From Candidatus Woesearchaeota archaeon (lineage in GTDB: Archaea; Nanobdellota; Nanobdellia; Woesearchaeales; ARS49): DNA of 9,869 nucleotides. Positions 1-6,525 of the stretch are shown here, piece by piece. Where the stretch lies: contig JACQNB010000063.1 of the NCBI GenBank assembly GCA_016203265.1, positions 1-9,869 of the forward strand, read 5' to 3'. Every line of letters begins with the position of its first letter. The stretch's first letter is position 1. Under the pieces are notes generated by a model, which was not told the DNA's origin, searched no databases, and worked only from the letters and a program-made list of their open reading frames with translations. The position numbers were made by a program, and so were the translations under genes.

Positions 1-1196
1 CGGTCTTCTGGTTTTTGGTGCTCTTGGAGACGCCTCGCGTGCTCGCGCGCAAGCACTGGAAAACGTGGCCGATGCTCACGGTCGTCATTCCCGCCTATAA
101 TGAGGAGGACTGCATTCGCGAAACGATGGAAAGCGTGCTTGCGGCGGACTATCCTCACGAAAAACTGCAGCTCATCGTGGTCAACGACGGCAGCCAGGAC
201 AATACTGAACGTGTCGCGAAGGTGGTTGCTGCGGAACACCGGGAAAGGAGCATACAAATCATTACGCAGTCCAATGGCGGCAAGGGAACGGCCTTGAATC
301 GCGGATTAAAGCTCGCGAAAGGCGACTTTTTCGCGACGATGGACTCGGACAGCCGCGTGTTCGCGGACGTGCCGAAGAAGCTCATTTCCTGCTTTACCAA
401 GGATAACATCGCGGCCGTCGTTCCGGCCATGAAAGTGCGCGAGCCCAAGACGTTCCTGCAAAAGCTCCAATGGTATGAGTACAACGTCAACATGTTCTAC
501 AAGGATCTGATGGGGCGCGTGGATGCATTGCACGTCATTCCGGGTCCGTTTCCCGTGTATCGTACGGATGTCATCAAGAAGATCGGGGGATTCGCGACGG
601 ATGGCAACCTGACGGAAGACCTCGAAATCACTTTGCGGTTGCAAAGCAAACAGTACCGCATTCTGCAGGTGATGGACGCATTTGTAGACACGATTGCTCC
701 ATTGACTTTGCGCGAGTTCTATGCGCAACGCAACCGGTGGTTCAAGGGCGCGTTGCTCAACGCGTTTTCGTACCGCAAGCTCGCGTTCAAGCGTGAATAC
801 GGCGACTTCGGCATGATTCAGATGCCGACCCTGCTCATTTCGGGCGCGCTTGCGTTGATGCTCATCCTCACGACGATCTTCAACACGCTCAATCCGGTCA
901 AGGATTTTTTCCGGCAGTTGAGCTACGTGAACTTCGACATCATCACGCTCATCAGGACTCTGCAGTGGAACGTCAACGTGTTCGATTTCGATTACGTGAC
1001 GATGACGCTCATGGTCGTCATGCTGGGCTTGAGCGCGCTGATGTTCTTCCTTGCCCATCGTCTGATGCGGGAGCGCCTGTTGGAGCATGGCCTGTTCACG
1101 GCGGGCGTCTTCATGCTCATCTATTATTTGCTGCTCGGCGTGGTCTGGGCGGGCGTCGCGGTTGAGTTGGCGTTCGGCAAACGCCAGAGGTGGTGA
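1..1196 (+). CDS. Family 2 glycosyltransferase, processive type (5' end cut by window)
   Basis: Membrane glycosyltransferase that probably uses a nucleotide sugar in the cytoplasm to build or extend a surface glycan. The GT-A catalytic domain begins with LTVVIPAYNE, followed by NDGS (about 183-194), the metal-binding DSDS (about 342-353), TEDLEI (about 612-629) and QRNRW (about 726-740). The D, DxD, ED and QxxRW set is that of the cellulose/hyaluronan/PgaC/NodC-type branch of GT2. About three hydrophobic segments follow in the C-terminal third (around 820-880, 1000-1060 and 1095-1180). The frame is open to the window edge (reading from base 3 as V-F-W-F-L-V-L-L-E), which looks like the end of an N-terminal membrane helix. 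The TTG at 15 is therefore probably not the true start. Stop TGA is at 1194-1196, one base before the ATG of the next gene. Sugar donor and product cannot be read from the sequence. Confidence 0.9.
   Translation, partial: VFWFLVLLETPRVLARKHWKTWPMLTVVIPAYNEEDCIRETMESVLAADYPHEKLQLIVVNDGSQDNTERVAKVVAAEHRERSIQIITQSNGGKGTALNRGLKLAKGDFFATMDSDSRVFADVPKKLISCFTKDNIAAVVPAMKVREPKTFLQKLQWYEYNVNMFYKDLMGRVDALHVIPGPFPVYRTDVIKKIGGFATDGNLTEDLEITLRLQSKQYRILQVMDAFVDTIAPLTLREFYAQRNRWFKGALLNAFSYRKLAFKREYGDFGMIQMPTLLISGALALMLILTTIFNTLNPVKDFFRQLSYVNFDIITLIRTLQWNVNVFDFDYVTMTLMVVMLGLSALMFFLAHRLMRERLLEHGLFTAGVFMLIYYLLLGVVWAGVAVELAFGKRQRW
1187..1192 (+). promoter_or_regulatory. Shine-Dalgarno-like site for the thioredoxin-fold gene
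   Basis: GAGGTG lies 5 nt before the ATG at 1198 and matches the usual archaeal anti-SD complement (GGAGGTGA). It sits in the 3' end of the preceding glycosyltransferase gene. It supports 1198 as the start rather than an upstream in-frame start at 1087, which would lie deep inside that gene. Confidence 0.6.
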
Positions 1197-1197
1197 C

Positions 1198-1887
1198 ATG
1201 CGGGAACTTCGCACCTCGCGGTACATCGCGGCAGGCGTCATCACGGCCATCATTTTTCTCTTAGGCATCATGCTCGGGTTCGTCATCGAAGGCAAGCGCG
1301 TCACGACCGTCACCGACCTGTTCCAGGAGCAGCGCGCAGAATTCTCGAGCTCGCAACTGCAGTACTCCTATGTCTCATCACTCCAATCCCAGGCGTCGTG
1401 TCCGGCCATCTACAGCATTTTCTTCAACAACCTGAAGAATCTTGACCTTACGGCGCAGCGTCTTGAGGATTATGTCAAGGACAGCAAGATCAATGACGCG
1501 AGTTTCACCGTGCTCAAGCGCGAATACACCATCGAACAATTGAGGTACTGGCTGCTGAGCAAGCAGGCCCGTGACGTCTGTCAGGATGACTTGGTGCGTG
1601 TCCTCTATTTCTTCTCGGTGGATGACGAGTGCGCGCAGTGCAATGACCAGGCGTTCGTGCTCGACTATCTGAAGAAACTGTTCGGCCAGAAGCTCCTTAT
1701 CTTCTCCATTGATGCCACGTTCGAGCAGGAGCCGATGGTGAAGCTATTGAAGCAACAATACAACATCACGCAATACCCGACGTTGATCCTGGAAGACCAG
1801 AAGATTGACGTGTTTTCTTCCCGCGAAGACCTTCTTGCCAACATTTGCGGGCGTCTTCGCGAGCCCATCGAGGCATGCGCAAGCTAG
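1198..1887 (+). CDS. Membrane-anchored thioredoxin-like protein with CAQC motif
   Basis: A 229-residue protein of no named family that I can assign. A single hydrophobic segment at residues 9-30 is a likely signal anchor, leaving the rest outside the membrane. Residues 40-130 look helical. A thioredoxin-like fold follows: beta strand VRVLYFF (133-139), redox motif CAQC (145-148), helix FVLDYLKKLF, strand KLLIFSID (165-172) and a cis-proline candidate YPT (193-195). Other cysteines are at 68, 128, 217 and 227. The expected job is disulphide exchange or redox sensing at the cell surface; the substrate is unknown. The ATG at 1198 begins two bases after the glycosyltransferase stop codon and has an SD-like site. 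The 3' end overlaps the next gene by 13 bp, so the three genes are probably one operon. From memory, similar proteins recur in DPANN archaeal genomes, which I could not check. Confidence 0.8.
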   Translation: MRELRTSRYIAAGVITAIIFLLGIMLGFVIEGKRVTTVTDLFQEQRAEFSSSQLQYSYVSSLQSQASCPAIYSIFFNNLKNLDLTAQRLEDYVKDSKINDASFTVLKREYTIEQLRYWLLSKQARDVCQDDLVRVLYFFSVDDECAQCNDQAFVLDYLKKLFGQKLLIFSIDATFEQEPMVKLLKQQYNITQYPTLILEDQKIDVFSSREDLLANICGRLREPIEACAS

Positions 1888-3215
1888 CGTTCCTGCTGTT
1901 GCTTGCGGGCACGATGTTGCGTCTCGTGTTTCATCTGCTTGATCGCGCGATTGGCTGGGACGCGTCAGTCTACCTCGGCATGGCCAAAGCCATAGCTTCC
2001 TTCGGCGCGCAGGGCTTGTGGGAACCGTTGCGTCCACTCGTTTGGCCGTTGTTGTTGGTGCCGTTCCATTGGTTGCACATTCCGCTCATTCCGGCTGCGC
2101 ACGCGTTGCAGTTGCTCATCGGGATTGGCGTGGTGTGGCTTGTCTGGGACATCGCAAGAGCGTCCTTCGGCGAGCGTGCCGGCATCTGGGCGCTGGCGTT
2201 CGTCGCGCTCTCGCCATTGCTCGCGTTCTATGAGCATCAACTGCTCACGGAGCAACCTGCCGTCTTTTTCGCGCTGCTTGCCGTTTGGTTGTTGCAACGC
2301 TCTTTTTTCGTTGGCGCCGGCATTGCCGCAAGTCTGTCGTTCCTGACGAAATTCCCGATGGGGCTCGTGCTTATCGCCATTGTGCTGGCGTTGTGGTCGA
2401 GAAAACAGTGGGCGCAAAGCGTCTTGTTCGGCGCTGGCTGGGCCATTCCGGTCACGTTGTTTCTGGGGCTGAATTGGGTGCTCTACCAAAATCCCGTGGC
2501 GGCCGTCATCGCCGCGAATGACGTCATCAAGACGTCAGGCTTGTGGCTGTATCAGGAAGGGCTCTTGTTCTACGCGCGCGAACTCGTGTTCGAGAACCTG
2601 TTTTTGGTGTTTGCCATTCCAGGATTGCTGGTGGCGTGGCGCAGAAACAGGACTGTGCTTGTTGTCGGCGTATTCGTGTTCGCCTATCTCGTGACCTTGC
2701 CGCACAAGGAAGTGCGTTTCTTGCCCTTGGTGTTGCCGTTCGTCTGCATCCTTGCCGCGGCAGGTTGGACTCAGTTACGGTCCTCGCGTTTCAAGAAAGC
2801 ATTGACGCTCATCACGTTGCTTCTCGTGTCGGTGTGGAGCGTGCAGATGCTCCGCGCGGGAACGTATGATGCTGTGTACGAGAACCTGCCGGATGGCGCG
2901 CAGAACGCAATCTTCGCGAATGTCGCCAAGGGCGAACGCGTCATCACGACCGACCCGCGCGTGACGCTGTTCACGGACGCACATCTCGAACTGCTCTATT
3001 ATCCCTTGTTTCCGGACAACCTGACGTTAGGTATTGACGTGCTCGAGAAGGGCGACACGCTGTACTTCAATCCGTGCGATGTGCCGTGCGCACCAACGGC
3101 AAGCGTCTGTCAGCAAAATCTTGTCGCGTTCGAACGGCTGCTCAACATGACGTGGCATCGCGAAGAAACAATCTACCGCGGCGAGTGCTCCTACAGCAGA
3201 TTCACTCGCTCTTGA
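1875..3215 (+). CDS. Polytopic GT-C glycosyltransferase (GT39/GT22-like)
   Basis: A 446-residue multi-pass membrane protein, probably a glycosyltransferase that uses a lipid-linked sugar donor (such as a dolichyl-phosphate sugar) and acts on the outer face of the membrane. It starts with a hydrophobic helix (LAFLLLLAG), then an acidic motif in the first outer loop (GWDASVYLGMA, D29). A second acidic motif, LTEQP, is at 124-128, and some 8-10 hydrophobic segments run to about residue 325. HKEVRF at 277-282 matches the HKExRF signature I associate with GT22 mannosyltransferases (Alg9/PIG-B type), so GT22 kinship is as likely as GT39. The last 120 residues are soluble, hold four cysteines (401, 405, 412, 438) and two sequons (NLT at 382, NMT at 424), and are probably extracytoplasmic. 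I chose ATG 1875 over the in-frame TTG at 1845 because the hydrophobic helix begins there. Its 3' end overlaps convergent mbf1 by 14 bp. Confidence 0.82.
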   Translation: MRKLAFLLLLAGTMLRLVFHLLDRAIGWDASVYLGMAKAIASFGAQGLWEPLRPLVWPLLLVPFHWLHIPLIPAAHALQLLIGIGVVWLVWDIARASFGERAGIWALAFVALSPLLAFYEHQLLTEQPAVFFALLAVWLLQRSFFVGAGIAASLSFLTKFPMGLVLIAIVLALWSRKQWAQSVLFGAGWAIPVTLFLGLNWVLYQNPVAAVIAANDVIKTSGLWLYQEGLLFYARELVFENLFLVFAIPGLLVAWRRNRTVLVVGVFVFAYLVTLPHKEVRFLPLVLPFVCILAAAGWTQLRSSRFKKALTLITLLLVSVWSVQMLRAGTYDAVYENLPDGAQNAIFANVAKGERVITTDPRVTLFTDAHLELLYYPLFPDNLTLGIDVLEKGDTLYFNPCDVPCAPTASVCQQNLVAFERLLNMTWHREETIYRGECSYSRFTRS

Positions 3216-3633
3216 GCTTGAGCAGGTCGCCGATCGTGATTGCGGTCGATGGGCTTTTTGTCGTGCTGAGGGTGATGGGTGCGGTTTCTTCAACGAGGGT
3301 GATGTGAAGTGCCTTCTCGAGTTTGCGCGCCAATTCGAGCGACGGCTCTTGTTTGCCGGTTTCGATGTGCTGCAGCACGCTTTGGTGTTCGCTGATGCGC
3401 AAGGCAAAGTCCTTCTGCGCAAGCCCTTGCTGTTCGCGTGCGCGCTTGACTCTTGTTCCCGCGTCATCCACAATCGAAAGGAGGGGTTCTGCGGCCCTGT
3501 GCGCGACGTTTGGTGCCTGTCGAGGCGCATCCAGCTTGTTGCCGAAAGACGCGCACGTGGCGCAGACCTGCATGGTGACGCCTTCAACGATGGCTTTGCC
3601 GGTTGCGGGCTTGCCGCACATCTCGCACTGCAT
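3202..3633 (-). CDS. mbf1: Multiprotein bridging factor 1 homologue (zinc ribbon + HTH)
   Basis: A 143-residue archaeal MBF1-type transcription factor. The N-terminal zinc ribbon has two CxxC pairs (C3/C6 and C24/C27). A loosely ordered linker follows (about 32-56), then a Cro/C1-type helix-turn-helix from about 57 to 115, including RVKRAREQQGLAQKDFA and the recognition-helix region ISEHQSVLQHIETGKQEPS. The C-terminal TIGDLLKLK is the short basic strand typical of archaeal MBF1. In eukaryotes MBF1 bridges TBP and activators; in archaea it has been linked to the ribosome and translation, so the cellular role here is inferred. The ATG at 3633 has a TATA box centred 26 nt upstream, which predicts a leaderless message. 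The gene is divergent from the ABC transporter and overlaps the upstream glycosyltransferase gene tail-to-tail by 14 bp. Confidence 0.93.
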   Translation of the reverse strand: MQCEMCGKPATGKAIVEGVTMQVCATCASFGNKLDAPRQAPNVAHRAAEPLLSIVDDAGTRVKRAREQQGLAQKDFALRISEHQSVLQHIETGKQEPSLELARKLEKALHITLVEETAPITLSTTKSPSTAITIGDLLKLKSE

Positions 3634-3654
3634 GGGTGTGCCTTTGGTTTCGGC

Positions 3655-3663
3655 TATTTATAG
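3655..3663 (-). promoter_or_regulatory. TATA box of mbf1
   Basis: Reading the minus strand, CTATAAATA is centred at 3659, 26 nt before the A of the mbf1 start codon (3633), with purine-rich AGAAA just upstream as a possible BRE. Archaeal transcription starts about 25-27 nt downstream of the TATA centre, so the message would begin at or beside the ATG. The spacing supports both the promoter and the chosen start. Confidence 0.75.
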
Positions 3664-3676
3664 TTTCTGCACTCAA

Positions 3677-3688
3677 AGGACTTCTCCT
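3677..3688. promoter_or_regulatory. Inverted repeat midway between divergent TATA boxes (candidate operator)
   Basis: AGGA-CTTC-TCCT forms 4-bp arms around a 4-bp spacer. Its midpoint (3682.5) lies about 24 bp from each of the two back-to-back TATA boxes (centres 3659 and about 3706.5). The central position fits a site through which one regulator could act on both promoters. The arms are short, so chance is a real alternative. Confidence 0.25.
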
Positions 3689-3702
3689 GAATAGTAACAT
3701 CA

Positions 3703-3711
3703 ATTTAAAAA
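3703..3711 (+). promoter_or_regulatory. TATA box of the ABC transporter operon
   Basis: ATTTAAAAA is the most AT-rich stretch before the ABC ATPase gene. Its TTTAAA core is centred about 27 nt before the ATG at 3734, the spacing expected for a leaderless archaeal transcript. There is no clear SD sequence between it and the start codon (GCTGAACTCGACG), which agrees with a leaderless start. Confidence 0.7.
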
Positions 3712-3733
3712 GCATTTTGGGCTGAACTCGACG

Positions 3734-4825
3734 ATGGCTGATGTCTTGCAGAGCTTTGTCCAAAGTAGCCTTTCCAAGGGCATGCCGCAGGCAGAGCTTG
3801 AACAGACGCTCATCAAGGCAGGCTGGCCCAAGGATATCGTGCTCAAGTACCTCCATAAGGGCACCGAGCCGATCACTCCGTCAAAAAACGCGCAGATTCG
3901 CGCACAAGGGGTCTCCAAGTCGTTCGACGGCAAACGCGTGTTGGATAACGTCAATCTCGAGATCGTACAGGGGGAGATTTTCGGCATCATCGGCCAGTCA
4001 GGCTCGGGCAAGACGACATTATTGCAAATCATCGCCGGCCTGACGCAGCCCGAACAAGGGGATGTTGTCGTGTTCCTGCCGTCCGGCCCGCAGTCCGTGC
4101 GCCAATCTCCGGAGGCGATGCGTTCGTTCATCGGCTATGCCGCACAGCAGCCATCGCTCTATCCTGATTTGACGGTCGAAGAGAACCTGTCCCATTTCGG
4201 GCAGGTGTTCGGGCTTTCCGAGCGCGCGGCAAAGCAGAAGGCAGCCTCGTTGCTGAAACTTGTCGGTCTGGCAGACTCGAAAGCCGTTCGCGCGGGCAAC
4301 CTATCCGGCGGAATGCAGAAACGGCTCGACATCGCCTGTGCCTTGGTGCACGACCCGAAACTGCTGCTGATGGACGAGCCGGTGGCTGACCTTGACGTCG
4401 TATTGCGTACGCATCTCTGGGACGTTTTGCGTTCCATCAACAAGCAAGGCACCACGATTGTCATCGCGTCGCACTTCCTTGCGGACCTGGAGAGTTTCTG
4501 CGACCGCATCGGCATCATGCGCAACGGAAGAGTCGCGGAAACCGGCACGCCGGACGAGTTGCGCGTCATCTACTCGCGCAACCAGGAAGTGAGAGTGGAG
4601 TTGGGCTCGCATGCGTATGATGAACTGCTCGCGTCGCTGAAACGCCAAAATATTGATGTCGCGAAAACCATCAAGGAAACGGGTGCCATCAAGATCCAGA
4701 CGAGCCAACCGACGTCAGTCGTTGAATCCATCGTGCAGTTCAGCAAGCAGCGCAAGGACGCCTTGCTGCATCTGGAAGTCGGCCGTCCGTCAGTCCGTGA
4801 ACTGTTCGAGGAGCTGTTCACATGA
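3734..4825 (+). CDS. ABC transporter ATP-binding protein with N-terminal helical extension
   Basis: A 363-residue ATPase that should power the permease encoded just downstream. The nucleotide-binding domain spans about residues 53-280: Walker A GQSGSGKTT (87-95), Q-loop Q138 in GYAAQQ, signature LSGGMQKR (190-197), Walker B LLLMDEP (210-216), D-loop ADLD (218-221) and H-loop H247 in IASH. These residues look intact. It resembles drug/lipid-export type ATPases paired with ABC-2 permeases (CcmA/NatA-like). Residues 1-43 are an extra predicted two-helix unit, with SLSKGMPQAELEQTL then KAGWPKDIVLKYL, absent from most such ATPases. Residues 285-363 form a C-terminal alpha/beta extension, often seen in this group. 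The ATG at 3734 follows a leaderless-type promoter. The stop overlaps the permease start as ATGA, indicating coupled translation. The transported substrate is unknown. Confidence 0.93.
   Translation: MADVLQSFVQSSLSKGMPQAELEQTLIKAGWPKDIVLKYLHKGTEPITPSKNAQIRAQGVSKSFDGKRVLDNVNLEIVQGEIFGIIGQSGSGKTTLLQIIAGLTQPEQGDVVVFLPSGPQSVRQSPEAMRSFIGYAAQQPSLYPDLTVEENLSHFGQVFGLSERAAKQKAASLLKLVGLADSKAVRAGNLSGGMQKRLDIACALVHDPKLLLMDEPVADLDVVLRTHLWDVLRSINKQGTTIVIASHFLADLESFCDRIGIMRNGRVAETGTPDELRVIYSRNQEVRVELGSHAYDELLASLKRQNIDVAKTIKETGAIKIQTSQPTSVVESIVQFSKQRKDALLHLEVGRPSVRELFEELFT
4808..4813 (+). promoter_or_regulatory. Shine-Dalgarno-like site for the ABC permease gene
   Basis: GAGGAG lies 8 nt before the ATG at 4822, inside the 3' end of the ATPase gene. 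It could support reinitiation at the ATGA stop/start overlap. It also encodes the protein's Glu-Glu, so it may be coincidental. Confidence 0.45.
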
Positions 4826-6525
4826 ATCCTGTCCTGCTCTTGGCGAAGAACCATGTGCGCACGCTCGTGCGTTCGCGCGCGACCGTGCTCACCGTCCTTG
4901 CGGTTCCGCTCATCCTGTTGCTCATCGCGGGGTTCGTGTTTGACACGAATAGCCTGAACCGCGTCCGTGTCGGCGTCTGGTCTTCATCTGCGAGCGAATT
5001 GAGCGAGTCCATCATCAGCACCATCCAGCAGGAATCCGTGACCGTTCACCAGTATGATACACAAGAGGAATGCGTTGACGCGGTCAAGCAGGGGGACCAG
5101 CAGGCGTGCTTGGCGTTCGTTGGCACGTTTGCCCGCGGCGCGTCCAACACGCTCAATCTCTACATCGACCCTTCGCGCACCACGTTGATGTACCCGTTGC
5201 TGCAGTCGTTGGAATCCGCGCTCGCCATCCGTTCGGACGAGCTTGGCAAAGACTTGGCGACGTCCGTCGTTACCGCGCTTCAGGCCATCCGCGAGACCGT
5301 CGAGCTCAGGAAAGGCAGCATCGTCACGCTCACCACCAGCATCAACGGCGCGGGCCATAGCATTGGTCAGCTCGCGACATCCATCACCCCGGCGAACGTG
5401 TCGCTTAACGCATCGTTAGCCAGCGAGGTCGTCGCGGCCGGCGCATCGCACACCCAACAGGTGGACCAGTTCCTGAACGCAACGGCCGCACTCGCGGAAG
5501 ACTTAGCCGACCAGCTGGAAGCCGTTGATTTTGCGCTCAACGCGAGCACGTTGAGCAACACGTCCAAGCAATCATTGCGTTCGCAGGTCGCGAATGCTTC
5601 CGCGTTCGTGGATGATCTGGTTGACGAGGCCAACGTGACGACAGCTGATCTCGCCGTCGTGAACTTGACCGGTACCTTGGAGGGCATCGCCGCAAAGCTT
5701 GCCGCGACGAAAGCGCAAATCGACGCGGTCGCGGCCGTGCAAGGCTCATTAGCCGCGAACTTGCACGCGGTCAAGAGCAAGCTCGACGCGTCCTTGCTCA
5801 CGGTCGCGGAACTGCAGAAGGGCTTCAATGACATCACGGCCGCCCTTGAGGGCGTCACCGTGACCGACCCGGACGCGATTGCCGCGCCCGTGAAGACCGT
5901 CATCCTGCCCGTGACGAGCGAGACGAACTATCGCACGTACGCGTTCCCGTTCCTGATGGTCATCGTCCTGCTCTTTTCCGGACTGCTCGTGCCGCCGTTG
6001 CTGATGCTTGCGGAACAGTCGTCGCCAGCCGCGTTGCGCGTCTCCCTGCTCCCCATCAAGCCCATCGTAAAACTGCAGGCGTTCTTTCTCGCGAGCTTGG
6101 CCATTCTTGGCGCGCAATCAGTCTTGATGCTTATCGTCGCAGGACTGTTCTTGCAGGTCTTCGTTGGATTGTTGCCGGCGTTGCTCGTGCTGCTCGTCAT
6201 TTCTGCCGTCATGACGCTCATCGGCATGCTGGTGGGGCTGTTGGTGTCGCGCGAACTGCTCGCGGTGCTGACGTCCATCCTGATCGGCGTCGTCTTGCTG
6301 GTGCTCTCCGATTTCATCATTCCCTTGGACACGTTGCCGAGGTGGTTCTCGGCGTTGGCGCAATTGAACCCGGCAGTCATCGGCGGGGAAGCCATCCGAA
6401 GCTCGCTGCTGTTCGGCGATTGGGGTAGCCTGTTGAGCGTCGGCGCGCTCATCATCGTCGCGGGCGTGCTCGCCGTCGTCCTGCTCGTGGTCGGTCACGC
6501 GCTGCCACGCAAGCAGGTGCGTTGA
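4822..6525 (+). CDS. ABC-2-type transporter permease with large coiled-coil, sequon-rich loop
   Basis: A 567-residue membrane subunit and partner of the ATPase encoded just upstream (ATGA overlap at 4822-4825). One hydrophobic helix lies at about 20-40. A large loop of about 330 residues follows, then about five more hydrophobic segments (about 375-397, 420-445, 447-475, 480-500 and 537-560), giving the six-helix plan of ABC-2 permeases with a big first external loop. The loop begins with an alpha/beta part (VRVGVWSSS..., 48-130). From about 130 to 345 it is a long Ala/Leu/Asp/Thr-rich helical stretch that reads as coiled coil, similar in layout to YhgE/Pip-type permeases. Eight N-x-S/T sequons fall at 192, 196, 219, 240, 246, 258, 271 and 281, and none elsewhere in the protein. 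Export of a lipid, peptide or glycan is plausible, but the substrate cannot be read. Confidence 0.88.
   Translation: MNPVLLLAKNHVRTLVRSRATVLTVLAVPLILLLIAGFVFDTNSLNRVRVGVWSSSASELSESIISTIQQESVTVHQYDTQEECVDAVKQGDQQACLAFVGTFARGASNTLNLYIDPSRTTLMYPLLQSLESALAIRSDELGKDLATSVVTALQAIRETVELRKGSIVTLTTSINGAGHSIGQLATSITPANVSLNASLASEVVAAGASHTQQVDQFLNATAALAEDLADQLEAVDFALNASTLSNTSKQSLRSQVANASAFVDDLVDEANVTTADLAVVNLTGTLEGIAAKLAATKAQIDAVAAVQGSLAANLHAVKSKLDASLLTVAELQKGFNDITAALEGVTVTDPDAIAAPVKTVILPVTSETNYRTYAFPFLMVIVLLFSGLLVPPLLMLAEQSSPAALRVSLLPIKPIVKLQAFFLASLAILGAQSVLMLIVAGLFLQVFVGLLPALLVLLVISAVMTLIGMLVGLLVSRELLAVLTSILIGVVLLVLSDFIIPLDTLPRWFSALAQLNPAVIGGEAIRSSLLFGDWGSLLSVGALIIVAGVLAVVLLVVGHALPRKQVR

Noticed and set aside
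1087..1197. Upstream start for the thioredoxin-fold gene
   Set aside because: It would add 37 Ser/Arg/Cys-rich residues read out of frame from the GT2 gene. The ATG at 1198 has an SD-like site and is followed by a proper signal anchor.
306..1313. 335-codon open frame on the minus strand across the GT2 gene
   Set aside because: It is fully antisense to a gene with clear catalytic motifs. Its Arg/His/Glu-rich product is what GC-rich antisense frames give, and it has no recognisable domain.
1845..1874. TTG start for the GT-C gene
   Set aside because: It adds ten charged residues before the first membrane helix; the ATG at 1875 starts just before the hydrophobic segment.
1965..2489. 174-codon minus-strand open frame inside the GT-C gene
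   Set aside because: Gln/Arg/Pro-rich shadow of a hydrophobic membrane protein, with no domain and no promoter.
5367..5903. 178-codon minus-strand frame, Ser/Ala-rich, opposite the permease loop
   Set aside because: Low-complexity mirror of the Ala/Thr-rich coiled-coil region; no start signals or family resemblance.
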